Shown: one piece after another, positions 44,609 to 52,944 of the stretch | How the letters are laid out: every line of letters begins with the position of its first letter | Position numbering within the stretch: the first letter of the stretch is position 1 | Source: Promicromonospora soli | GTDB taxonomy: Bacteria > Actinomycetota > Actinomycetes > Actinomycetales > Cellulomonadaceae | DNA: 64,000 nucleotides | Reading direction: 5' to 3' | NCBI RefSeq assembly: GCF_014653785.1 | Contig: NZ_BNAS01000001.1 | Span: 1,219,042 to 1,283,041, forward strand | The notes under the pieces: generated by a model | What the model was told of the DNA's origin: nothing | Databases searched by the model: none | The model's input: the letters and a program-made list of their open reading frames with translations, nothing else | Made by a program: the position numbers and the translations under genes

Positions 44609-45402
44609 CGGATGTCCACCAGCTCGGGCCGGTACCGGTGATCGGCGTACCAGCCGAGGGTGCGCACCAGCCCCCAGGCGTGCACGCGCCGCGTCGAGGC
44701 GCGCACCCACACCTCGCGATGCGCCGCGTACCGCGTGGTCAGCCGCCGCACGGCGTTGACCAGCGCACGGTCCTCGTGCACGTCCTCGATCCGGGTGCGC
44801 GGGAATCCGCCGGCCCGCTCGTACAGGGACGCGGTGATCGCCATGTTGCAGCCGGGCGTCATCACGTACGGCCCGAGATAGCCCTCGTCCTGGTTGCCCG
44901 GGCGGACCTTGCCGAACGTGCTCGACGCCCACAGCGCGAACGACAGCACTCCCTGCTGGAACCGTGACACGGGCAGGTCGTCAGTGCGTGGCACGAGCCG
45001 CCCCGCTACGAGCTCGTCGCCCGACGCTAACGCCTCCCGCACCGCGCGGGTCCACCCCGGCGGGGGCAGGCAGTCGGCGTCGGTCCTGGCGAGCAGCTCG
45101 GCCCCGAGCCCGATGGCGGCCCGCATCCCGGTGTCGGCGGCGGCGCCGGTCCCCTTCTGTGCCTCCGCGACGACGTGCCAGCGCAACCGGCCCCACTCCG
45201 CGATCGCCTTGCGCACCACATCGGGCGTGCCGTCGGTGGACCCGTTGTCCACGACCACCAGGTCGAAGTCGTCGTCCTCCTGTGCGTGCAGCGCCTCGAG
45301 CGTGCGCAGGATCCCGTGCTCGTGCGCCTCGTTCAGCGCGGGCACGACGACGGCGAGGCGCGGGCGCTCCGCCGGGCGCTCTGCCGCCTCCGGGATCACC
45401 AT
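44605..45402 (-). CDS. Family 2 glycosyltransferase
   Basis: A 265-residue GT-A protein. LAVVVPALNEAHEHGILRTLEAL opens the domain; VVVDNGSTDGTPDVV and the metal-binding ARTDADCLPPPGW follow. No transmembrane segment is evident, so it is soluble or peripheral. It overlaps the KAS III gene by seven bases. Inclusion in the operon suggests the cluster's product is glycosylated; donor and acceptor are unknown. Confidence 0.88.
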   Translation of the reverse strand: MVIPEAAERPAERPRLAVVVPALNEAHEHGILRTLEALHAQEDDDFDLVVVDNGSTDGTPDVVRKAIAEWGRLRWHVVAEAQKGTGAAADTGMRAAIGLGAELLARTDADCLPPPGWTRAVREALASGDELVAGRLVPRTDDLPVSRFQQGVLSFALWASSTFGKVRPGNQDEGYLGPYVMTPGCNMAITASLYERAGGFPRTRIEDVHEDRALVNAVRRLTTRYAAHREVWVRASTRRVHAWGLVRTLGWYADHRYRPELVDIR

Positions 45403-46565
45403 CGAACCACCATCGCACCCATGCTGATCCCGCCCGCGAGGCCGAGCAGCAGCACCACGTCGCCCCGCTTCAGGCGCCCAGACTCCAGCGCCGTCACCAG
45501 CTGCAGCGGCAGCGTCGCCGAGGCGATGTTGCCGTGGTCCGCCACAGTGACGATCGTGCGGTCCGCCGGCACGCCGAGTGCCCGGTGCACGTCAGCGAGG
45601 TACGCGACCGCCACCTGGTGCACCGCGACCAGTGCGACGTCGTCCATGGTCACGCCCGCCTGCCGCAGGGCCTGGTCGACCGGGCCGGACCCCAGCGCGA
45701 GGAACGCCTCGCGCAGCCGCGACCCGTCGATCTCGAAGTAGCTCCGCTCGGGGTCACGCGGGTTGACGGTGCCGCCGCCCGGCAGCATCCCGACGTCCCA
45801 GTGCTGCGACTCGGCGGTGAACGCCGAGGCGAGGATCCCCGACGGCATACCGCCCCGTGCGACCAGGCCCGCGAGCTCGGCGGCCAGGTCGTCCTCGAAA
45901 CCGTCGACGGCTCCGAGCGCGGACCCCGCATCGGTCGCCTCCACGAGCACGGCGGCTCCGGCGTCGGACATCGTGTAGCCGGCCGCGGACATCGCGTACG
46001 TGCGGCGGTCGGGCACGTCCCACCGGACGCCGCGCGTCGGCATCTCGCCGGACGCGACGAGCACGCGGCGGTACCGGCCCGTGCCGATGAGCGCCTCGGC
46101 CACCTCGATGCCGTTGAGCACCGAGTTGCAGGCGTTCTTGACGTCCATCACGGGCGCGCGGACGCCGAGCTTGGCGGCAGTGATGTGGCTGGTCGCGGGC
46201 TCGATCATGTCCTGGGTGGCGGACGCGAAGATCAGGAGGTCGACGTCCGCGGGCCCCAGGCCCGCGCGGTCCAGCACCGTGCGGGAGGCGGCGACGGCGA
46301 GGTCGGAGGCCTGCTGGTCGTCGTCGGCCAGGTGGACGCGACGCACGCCCGTCAGGCGCGACACCATCGGTATGCGCGGCGCGACGCCCGGGTTCCTGCG
46401 GTGCAGGTCGCGCTCCGCCTCGGCCACGTCTCGCGTCCTTCTCGGCAGGTGAACCGCCACTTCAGCGATGCGAGCGACAGGGCGCGGGGACGGCTGGGGC
46501 AACGACGATGGCTCGGTGGGTCGGGCGGGTGCCGGGTTCAGCACGGCGGCTGGTTCGGGAAGCAC
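45396..46565 (-). CDS. 3-oxoacyl-ACP synthase III family protein (OleA-like thiolase)
   Basis: A 389-residue condensing enzyme. The catalytic triad is visible as Cys in DVKNACNSVLNG, His in VAVHQVAVAY and Asn in DHGNIASATLP, with the GLAGGISMGAMVVRW end. OleA enzymes condense two acyl chains head-to-head into a 2-alkyl-3-ketoacyl product. First gene of a five-gene coupled operon. GTG 46565 is chosen because TACTGT (46578-46573) would start the mRNA there; the N-terminal 25 residues look unconserved and GTG 46544 is an alternative. Confidence 0.83.
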   Translation of the reverse strand: MLPEPAAVLNPAPARPTEPSSLPQPSPRPVARIAEVAVHLPRRTRDVAEAERDLHRRNPGVAPRIPMVSRLTGVRRVHLADDDQQASDLAVAASRTVLDRAGLGPADVDLLIFASATQDMIEPATSHITAAKLGVRAPVMDVKNACNSVLNGIEVAEALIGTGRYRRVLVASGEMPTRGVRWDVPDRRTYAMSAAGYTMSDAGAAVLVEATDAGSALGAVDGFEDDLAAELAGLVARGGMPSGILASAFTAESQHWDVGMLPGGGTVNPRDPERSYFEIDGSRLREAFLALGSGPVDQALRQAGVTMDDVALVAVHQVAVAYLADVHRALGVPADRTIVTVADHGNIASATLPLQLVTALESGRLKRGDVVLLLGLAGGISMGAMVVRW

Positions 46566-46572
46566 CAGGCAC

Positions 46573-46616
46573 ACAGTAGGGCACGCCTGTGACACACCGA
46601 TGACGACACATAGAGT
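46573..46616. promoter_or_regulatory. Divergent promoters of the Ole-like operon and the second P450
   Basis: Plus strand: TGTGAC (46588-46593), 17 nt, TAGAGT (46611-46616) puts the start at GTG 46624. Minus strand: TACTGT (46578-46573) puts the start at GTG 46565. Both mRNAs would be leaderless and their promoters share about 58 bases, so one regulator could control both. Confidence 0.45.
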
Positions 46617-46623
46617 GGCGGCC

Positions 46624-47901
46624 GTGATCCAGACATTCCCGACCACCCCGCACGAGCTGGGCCTCCTCTACCGCGCTCGGCCTGCGATGGCCGGCCTGCT
46701 CCTGGCAGGCACGGCAGCCCGGAGCTGGCCCGCCATGGGCTCACCGGTCCGCAAGGTCCCCGGCATCGGATGGGTCACGGCAGATCCGGTGATGGCCCGC
46801 GCGGTCCTGCAGGACCACCGTTCGTTCACGATCCTGGGCGAGGGCGGCGTGGGCGACCTCTGGGCCCAGATCCTCGGCGACTGGGTGCTCGACCTGTTCG
46901 ACGGCGCCGGCCACCACGACCTGCGGTCCCGCACGCGCGAGCTCTTCACCGAGGCCGTCTCCCGCGACCTCGTGCACGCCGCGTGGGGCGAGCGGGTGGC
47001 CGCCGCGGGTGAGGTGCTGCGCGCGGGCGGCACGCTCGACGTCGCGCATCTCGCCCGGGTCCTGGTGGGACGCATGGTCATCGGCCTGCTGGGCATCCCT
47101 CGGCCCGCCCAGCACCACGGGACCTGGCCCGACGACGAGGGTGCGCTGCAGGTCTTCGAGACCGGTGAGCGGCTGGCCACCGTCGCGCTCAACACCGCGG
47201 GGTCGACGACGCTGACGCCGGACCAGGTGGCAACCGCACAGGGCATCGTCGCCGAGCTGACCGCCGGGATCCCCGACGGCTGGCGGGACGCACCGCCGGA
47301 CACGCTGCTCGGCCGCTGCCGGGAGCTCGGGCTCGGGCTGACCGAGACCTCCGGCCTGGCCTCCCTGCTCATGGTCGCGGGCACCGAGACCGCCGCGAGC
47401 GCCATGGGCCGCACCACCGCACTGCTGATCGACACGGGCGAGCAGCATCGGATGCTCGCGGCGATGCGGGCGGGCACCGGGGCGGTCGCGAGCACCGGCC
47501 GCCTGCTGAATCCGGGTGAGGGCGACCCGGTCGAGAACGTGGTGCGGGAAGGGCTGCGGGTGACGAGCCCCGCCTCCGTGATCGGCCGCGGCGTCGCCGC
47601 CGACGTCGAGGTTGGCGGCGCGCGCCTGCGCGCCGGCGACCGGATCATGCTGCTGGTCTGGTCGGCGAACGTCGCTGCGGGCCCGTTCCGCGCAGACCGC
47701 CCGTACGTGCGGGAGTCCCGCCAGCTCTGGTTCGGCGCCGGCCGGCACCTTTGTCTGGGCGCGGCACTGGCCAGAGCCGAGATCGGCACCCTGCTGCGGA
47801 TGCTGTGGTCGGAGGACCGGCCGCTGCGCGTCATCCGACGTCGGGCGGCCAGGGGTGTGCTGATCCCGGCGTGGTCGGAGCTGCACGTCTCCCGAACCTG
47901 A
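46624..47901 (+). CDS. Cytochrome P450, cluster copy B
   Basis: A 425-residue P450 with LLMVAGTETAASA (I helix), REGLR (ExxR) and the heme loop LWFGAGRHLCLGAAL. The C-terminal RRRAARGVLIPAW matches the P450 in the divergent operon. GTG 46624 is preferred because of the -10 element seven bases upstream; ATG 46600 is in frame and would add eight residues. It probably acts on the same product as the divergent operon (inference from context and paralogy). Confidence 0.92.
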   Translation: MIQTFPTTPHELGLLYRARPAMAGLLLAGTAARSWPAMGSPVRKVPGIGWVTADPVMARAVLQDHRSFTILGEGGVGDLWAQILGDWVLDLFDGAGHHDLRSRTRELFTEAVSRDLVHAAWGERVAAAGEVLRAGGTLDVAHLARVLVGRMVIGLLGIPRPAQHHGTWPDDEGALQVFETGERLATVALNTAGSTTLTPDQVATAQGIVAELTAGIPDGWRDAPPDTLLGRCRELGLGLTETSGLASLLMVAGTETAASAMGRTTALLIDTGEQHRMLAAMRAGTGAVASTGRLLNPGEGDPVENVVREGLRVTSPASVIGRGVAADVEVGGARLRAGDRIMLLVWSANVAAGPFRADRPYVRESRQLWFGAGRHLCLGAALARAEIGTLLRMLWSEDRPLRVIRRRAARGVLIPAWSELHVSRT

Positions 47902-47910
47902 CAAGCCCTT

Positions 47911-47973
47911 GGTTGTGGGCGCGATCGTTGCGCCTAAAACGGACACGTAGTCGCAACGATCGCGCCCACAACC
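47911..47973. repeat. Dispersed palindromic repeat, copy 2 (63 nt)
   Basis: Perfectly complementary 22-nt arms starting GGTTGTGGGCG, with a 19-nt loop. It matches copy 1 (630-692) at 58 of 63 bases, again between convergent genes. Confidence 0.85.
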
Positions 47974-47985
47974 AAACAGCTGGGG

Positions 47986-48951
47986 TCACCGCCGGGTCGC
48001 GCGGTAGATCTCGCGCACCACGTCCTCGATGTCGGGCTCGGTGATCGACAGGTCCAGCACCTCGACGCGCTCGGAGACCGCGGCGAGCACGCGCGCCGCC
48101 GTCGTGCGCTGCGGGTCGAAGGCGAGGCGCTGCCGCAGCCCACCCGATTCGCTGCGCACGTGCTCGGCGCCGTCGAGATCAACCAGGTCGGGGCTTGCAG
48201 CGGCGAGGTCGACCACGAGCTCGCGCCGCGCACCGACGGTACGGGCCAGCCCGTCGAAGGTGCCGTCGAACGCGAGGCTTCCGTGGTCCACGACGAGGAT
48301 CCGGTCGCAGAGCCGCTCGACGTCGCCCATGTCGTGCGTGGTGAGCAGCAGCGTCGTGCCGTGCTCACGCCGCTGCGCCACGAGGAACTCGCGCAGACGC
48401 TGCTTCGACAGCACGTCCAGGCCGATCGTCGGCTCGTCGAGGATGAGCAGCTCCGGCCGGTGCAGCAGCGCGGCCGCGACCTCGGCGCGCATGCGCTGCC
48501 CGAGGGAGAGCTGCCGGACCGGCGTGGCCAGGAACTCCCCCATCTCGAGCATCTCGACGAGCTCGGCGGTCCGGACGCGCTCGTCGGCCGCGGGGAGGGA
48601 GTGGATCGAGGAGAGGATCGAGAACGACTCCTGCACCGGCAGGTCCCACCACAGCTGCGAACGCTGCCCGAAGACCACGCCGACCCGGCGTGCGAGCGCG
48701 CGACGCTGCTTCAGCGGGTGCAGCCCCACCGTGGTGACCGCGCCGCTCGTGGGCACCAGGATGCCGACCAGCATCTTGATGGTGGTCGACTTCCCGGCGC
48801 CGTTCGCGCCGATGTAGCCCACGGACTCGCCGGCTTCGACCGTCAGGCTCAGGCCGTCCACGGCGACGTGCCGGGGCCGCCGAAACCGGTCCTTCCGGTT
48901 CGGCCGGCCTGTGAACACCCGGGTCAGGTCCTCGGTCTCGATGACGTTCAT
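47986..48951 (-). CDS. ABC transporter ATP-binding protein
   Basis: A 321-residue ATPase: Walker A GANGAGKSTT, signature LSLGQRMR, Walker B LLILDEPTIGLD, switch His in TTHDMGDVERLCD. The QRSQLWWDLPVQESF region and the C-terminal domain match ATPases that pair with ABC2_membrane_6 permeases. ATG 48951 overlaps the upstream permease stop (ATGA). The cargo is unknown. Confidence 0.94.
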   Translation of the reverse strand: MNVIETEDLTRVFTGRPNRKDRFRRPRHVAVDGLSLTVEAGESVGYIGANGAGKSTTIKMLVGILVPTSGAVTTVGLHPLKQRRALARRVGVVFGQRSQLWWDLPVQESFSILSSIHSLPAADERVRTAELVEMLEMGEFLATPVRQLSLGQRMRAEVAAALLHRPELLILDEPTIGLDVLSKQRLREFLVAQRREHGTTLLLTTHDMGDVERLCDRILVVDHGSLAFDGTFDGLARTVGARRELVVDLAAASPDLVDLDGAEHVRSESGGLRQRLAFDPQRTTAARVLAAVSERVEVLDLSITEPDIEDVVREIYRATRR

Positions 48952-49796
48952 CCGCCCGCTCCTCTGTAGTGACGAAGGCCCCAGCGCCAGCACAGCCAGG
49001 CGAACACCACCGCCCAGAGGGCCGCGACCGGCGCGCACCAGCCCACCCATGTCGGCAGCCCGGCCGGGCCGGGCGCACCGAGCAGGGTGGAGACGGGCAG
49101 GTAGGCCGCGAAGGCCACGGGGAAGATGGCGCCGAAGACGACCAGCAGGGCGCGCGGCCAGACGTTCGCCGGCTGGGTCGCCGCGTACCGGCCGCCGTAC
49201 ACGAACGCGTTGGTCATCTCGCTGCCGTTGATCAGGAAGAACTGCAGGCCGGCGGCCGTGACGAACTGTGCGCTGAAGATGACGAACCCGCAGACCAGCG
49301 CCAGGACCAGCAGCCCGACGGTGCCGGCGCTCCAGTCGATGTCGTTGAGCACCAGGCCGGCCGTCAGCGCCGTCGCGCCCACGAGGCTACGTGCCAGACG
49401 GCGCAGGCTGAGGTCGCTCGTGATGAGCTGCGCCAGCACGGGCTGCGGCCGCAGGAAGAAGACGTCGAGGGTGCCCGCGCGCACGTACACCGGGAGGTTG
49501 TCGCAGTGCCCGGCCACAAGGTCGGCCAGGGAGAAGGCGAGGTCGGCGAGGCCGAACACGAGCAGGATCTGGGCGAGCGTGAACCCGCCGATCTGGTCCG
49601 TCGCCGAGTAGAGCACCCAGACCTCGGAGAACTCGATGAGACCCACCAGCACCGCGCCCACCAGGTCCATGCGGAAGCTGGCACGGTAGCTCGCCTGCGA
49701 GCGCCCGCGGCTCGCGAGGACTGCCCGGTAGGCCCGCAGCCCGTCAGGCAGTGTCTGCCAGGGTCTGAGCCTGCGCTGCACCTTCGGCTCAGCCAC
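48948..49796 (-). CDS. ABC-2 family transporter permease
   Basis: A 282-residue membrane protein with about six helices, containing RMDLVGAVLVGLIEFSEVWVLY, YVRAGTLDVFFLRPQPVLAQLI and FFLINGSEMTNAFVYGGRYA. The GTLDVFFLRP motif is typical of ABC2_membrane_6 permeases, which occur as heteromeric pairs. It overlaps the next permease gene by eight bases. Confidence 0.9.
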   Translation of the reverse strand: MAEPKVQRRLRPWQTLPDGLRAYRAVLASRGRSQASYRASFRMDLVGAVLVGLIEFSEVWVLYSATDQIGGFTLAQILLVFGLADLAFSLADLVAGHCDNLPVYVRAGTLDVFFLRPQPVLAQLITSDLSLRRLARSLVGATALTAGLVLNDIDWSAGTVGLLVLALVCGFVIFSAQFVTAAGLQFFLINGSEMTNAFVYGGRYAATQPANVWPRALLVVFGAIFPVAFAAYLPVSTLLGAPGPAGLPTWVGWCAPVAALWAVVFAWLCWRWGLRHYRGAGG

Positions 49797-50607
49797 CCTG
49801 GACCTCCAGCCTGCGGCGTCCGGCCCGGGTGGTCAGGTGCCCGACGGCGAGCACCACGGCCAGCCAGACCAGCTGCACCCCGATGCGCTGCCCTGCCGCT
49901 GCCCCGGTGACCTGCCCGGAGAGCACGTCGATGGGGAACTGCATCATCGAAGGGAAGGGCGTGAGCAGCGCGACGGTCAGCAGCCAGTCCGGGAACAGGT
50001 AGATCGGCGTGAACAGGCCGGTGAAGAACCCGGAGAGCGCCATGTAGAGCACGCTGACGCCGCGGGTCTCCACCAGCCAGAACCCCGAGGTGGCCACCGC
50101 GTAGATCGTGGCGTGCGAGACGGTGATGCCGATCAGGAGGCTGGCCAGGCCCAGCGCGTACGCGGCGGCGTCCGGCGGCAGCGCCATGCCGGAGACGAGC
50201 ACGCCGATGACCACGCTCGGCAGCCCGCGCGGCAGCAGGGCGAACAGGCCCTTGCCGACGTCGGTCAGGATGTGCGCGGCCTGCACGCTGACCGGCCGCA
50301 GAAAGTCGACGGCGACGTCGCCCGACTTGATCCGGGTCTGCAGGTCGCTGCGGCCCGACAGGTTCACCGACCCGAGCATCCCCTGCCCCAGCCAGACGAA
50401 CGCCGCCATGGTGGCCGCCGAGTACCCCGCCAGCTCACCGCCGGAGCTGGCGACTGCCGCGCCCATGATTCCGCCCTTGAGCAGGCCAAACGTCGCGTTC
50501 GCGACGAGGCCGGCGACGGTAGCCAGCGGATAGGCCGACTGCCCACGGATACCCGCGACGAGGAACCGCCAGTACGGGTTCCGGGTCAGCGACGGGAGCG
50601 GGCGCAC
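49789..50607 (-). CDS. ABC-2 family transporter permease
   Basis: The partner permease, 272 residues and about six helices, with SGDVAVDFLRPVSVQAAHIL equivalent to the GTLDVFFLRP region of its neighbour. The start is GTG at 50607. It is the first gene of this three-gene exporter operon. Confidence 0.9.
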   Translation of the reverse strand: MRPLPSLTRNPYWRFLVAGIRGQSAYPLATVAGLVANATFGLLKGGIMGAAVASSGGELAGYSAATMAAFVWLGQGMLGSVNLSGRSDLQTRIKSGDVAVDFLRPVSVQAAHILTDVGKGLFALLPRGLPSVVIGVLVSGMALPPDAAAYALGLASLLIGITVSHATIYAVATSGFWLVETRGVSVLYMALSGFFTGLFTPIYLFPDWLLTVALLTPFPSMMQFPIDVLSGQVTGAAAGQRIGVQLVWLAVVLAVGHLTTRAGRRRLEVQGG

Positions 50608-50728
50608 AAGCGCGAGACCCTACCGCCTTCGGGTCCGAAGTTCACCCTCTTTTACGGACTCCCGCAGAGCACTGCGCGCCCGCACTCTGTCCCGTGCCCG
50701 TGCCGTCTCAGCCCGCCGGCACTTCCGG

Positions 50729-51400
50729 TCAGTACTCGCCCTGCCACGTGCAGACGCACGCCTCGTTCCCCTCGGCGTCGGCCAGCACCCACCACGAAGG
50801 GGCGAACTCGTCGGTGACGAGCCGCCCGCCGGCGGCGACCGCCGCCGCGACCCGTTCCTCGGCCTGATCGTGCGGCACCCAGACGTCCACATGGATGCGG
50901 TTGCGCTGCTCCCGCCGCCCGTCGGCCTGCTGGAACCAGACCCCGGGCAGCCGCCCGTCGCCGTCGGCCAGCGGTGCGGCGGCATCGTTGCCGCCACGCT
51001 CCGGCTGGGCGTCGTAGCCCAGCACCGCCTGCCAGAACGGCTGGACGGCGGTACCCGCAACGGCGTCGATCACGAGCGCCACGTCCCGCACCCCCGCCGG
51101 GTCCGCCGCTATGCCAAGCTCGCGGGCCGCCGCCGAGATCTCCCGCGCGAGCGCGAGGTCTCGCTGGGACAGCCCGCCGATGTCGTGCGACCAGGTCCGC
51201 ACCGTGACGGTCCCGTAGCGCAGATCGACGTCCGGGTGGTGGTTCGCGGCCTCGGCGAGCGCGCCGATGCTGGTGACAAACCTCAGGCCCGTGGCGAACG
51301 AGCCGGTCGTGAACCGCGCGACCGCGGACATCCGCAGCACCCGCCAGTCACTCGTGCCCTCGCCCGCGGTGAACTCGGTAGCGGTGATCGCGTCACTCAT
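50729..51400 (-). CDS. Fused pterin-carbinolamine-dehydratase-like and VOC domain protein
   Basis: A 223-residue two-domain protein. Residues 1-100 form a 4a-hydroxytetrahydrobiopterin dehydratase (PCD) domain with the conserved AANHHPDVDL (His54, His55) and SHDIGGL (His72), the catalytic histidines. Residues about 108-223 are a glyoxalase/VOC-like domain ending VLADAEGNEACVCTW. It overlaps the end of the four-domain paralogue by eight bases, so the two are co-transcribed. The fusion hints that the VOC domain acts on a related pterin-like or cofactor substrate. It keeps the full PCD catalytic set. Confidence 0.85.
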   Translation of the reverse strand: MSDAITATEFTAGEGTSDWRVLRMSAVARFTTGSFATGLRFVTSIGALAEAANHHPDVDLRYGTVTVRTWSHDIGGLSQRDLALAREISAAARELGIAADPAGVRDVALVIDAVAGTAVQPFWQAVLGYDAQPERGGNDAAAPLADGDGRLPGVWFQQADGRREQRNRIHVDVWVPHDQAEERVAAAVAAGGRLVTDEFAPSWWVLADAEGNEACVCTWQGEY

Positions 51401-52820
51401 GGGTCACCTCCTCCTTCTCAGCGTCGTGCACTTCGGCCTGTTCGGCCTGTTCGGCACCCTGCGCCGCGAGCCAGATCTCCTCCCGGCCCGGGACCACGGC
51501 GACGTCGACCTCGTTGCCCTCCGGGTCGGCGAGGGTCCACCACTCCGGCGCCTCGGCGTCGTACACGACGCGCCCGCCCGCCGCGACGGCCGCCGCGATC
51601 CGGGTCGGGGCCTGGTCGTCCGGGACGAACACGTCCACGTGGATCCGGTTCCTCTGGGCGGCCCGCTCCGCGTGCCTGGGGTCGAGCTCGGGCAGCATGT
51701 CCTGGAACCAGACACCCGGCCCGCGATCGACGGGGTCCACGAGCTGCACGTCGCTGTCGGGACGCACGACGTAGCCCAGCACGGCCTGCCAGAACGGCAT
51801 GACGGCGCGCCGGTCGAGCGCGTCGATCCCAACCTTGACGGCCTGGACCCGCGCCGGGTCCGCCACGAGACCGAGGCGGGCCGCCGCCTCGCTGATCCCT
51901 CGTGCCAGCTCGGCGTCCCGGGCGCCGATCCCCCATCCGTCGTCACGCTCGGTACGCAGCCGCACAGTCACCCCCGCCGGCCGCACGTCGAGCGCGACGT
52001 GCGGGCGCTCCCCAGTGCCGTCGTCGCTGGCCAGCGGCACAACTGCCGCCAGGAACGCGGCGCTGGTGGCGAGGTCCGGCGTCCCGAAGAATGCCCTCAG
52101 CCCGTCGTAGACCGTGAAGCGCCAGTCCGCACGCCCCACCGTCGTGTGGATCGTCTGCTCCACCGACCCCCGCTGCCCCCGGCCCTCGAACGACGACAGA
52201 CACGCCTCGTTGCCCTCGGCGTCGGCCGTAACCATGCAGGACTCACCGGCGTCGTCGTTCACGACGCGCCCGCCCGCCGCGACTGCGGCCTGGACGCGTC
52301 GTGCGGCGTGCTCGTACGGCAGGCCGATGTCCAGGTGGATCCGGTTGCGCAGCGGCCGGGGCGTGTCCATGTGCTGGAACCAGAATCCGGGCCAGCGGCG
52401 CATCGGGTCCACCAGCTCGTCGTCACCCACGGGATCGAACCCGAGCGCGGCCGCCCAGTAAGGACGCACCGCCGCCGCGTCGGAGGCGTCGATCGTCAGG
52501 TTGATCTCCTGGACCACGGCCGGGTCGGGCTGCAGCCCCATCTCGCGTGCGAGCCCCGAGACGGCGCGCGCCACCCCCAGGTCGGCGGTGGTCACACCGA
52601 CGCCGGGCGTCAGCGTCCGCAACGTCACCGCGGAGCCCCGCACATCGACATCCGGCGGCTGCCTCACCACGACGTCCAGCCCCGCGAGCCGACTCACGAA
52701 GTCGGCCCCCTGCGGGTACCCGGTCGTGCGGAAGCACGCGCTCGCCCCGTCGGCGAGCACACGCCAGTCGCGTGCGCCGTCGGCCGCCTGGAACTGGCGC
52801 GCGGTGAGCTTCGAGGCCAT
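51393..52820 (-). CDS. Four-domain (PCD-VOC)2 protein with degenerate PCD domains
   Basis: A 475-residue protein made of two copies of the PCD-like plus VOC module found singly in the downstream gene. In the first PCD-like domain the three active-site histidines align with Gln54, Pro55 and Pro72, so it should be inactive. In the second (around residues 247-345) at most one histidine is kept. Both VOC parts keep the family pattern (NRIHLDIGLPYEHA, NRIHVDVFVPDDQA and ...DAEGNEAC / DPEGNEVD). ATG 52820 follows GGGGAAG. It may be a scaffold or ligand-binding relative of the downstream enzyme. Confidence 0.82.
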   Translation of the reverse strand: MASKLTARQFQAADGARDWRVLADGASACFRTTGYPQGADFVSRLAGLDVVVRQPPDVDVRGSAVTLRTLTPGVGVTTADLGVARAVSGLAREMGLQPDPAVVQEINLTIDASDAAAVRPYWAAALGFDPVGDDELVDPMRRWPGFWFQHMDTPRPLRNRIHLDIGLPYEHAARRVQAAVAAGGRVVNDDAGESCMVTADAEGNEACLSSFEGRGQRGSVEQTIHTTVGRADWRFTVYDGLRAFFGTPDLATSAAFLAAVVPLASDDGTGERPHVALDVRPAGVTVRLRTERDDGWGIGARDAELARGISEAAARLGLVADPARVQAVKVGIDALDRRAVMPFWQAVLGYVVRPDSDVQLVDPVDRGPGVWFQDMLPELDPRHAERAAQRNRIHVDVFVPDDQAPTRIAAAVAAGGRVVYDAEAPEWWTLADPEGNEVDVAVVPGREEIWLAAQGAEQAEQAEVHDAEKEEVTHE

Positions 52821-52905
52821 GTTCTTCCCCTGCGTAGTGTGTTCTGAGCCACACCACCATTGCACGAGACCCTGACACACGAAACGCCGCCCACAGCGGA
52901 GTGCC

Positions 52906-52939
52906 CTGGGCTCGGCGCCGGATGCGGCGCCGAGCCCAG
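52906..52939 (-). terminator. Terminator of ilvD
   Basis: CTGGGCTCGGCGCCG and its complement with a 4-nt loop, a 15-bp perfect stem 5 bases after the ilvD stop. Confidence 0.8.
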
Positions 52940-52944
52940 TTGCA

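Noticed and set aside
47986..50607. The third ABC exporter as part of the Ole-like cluster.
   Set aside because: It is separated from the second P450 by a palindrome and convergent transcription, and belongs to the widespread ABC2_membrane_6 type.
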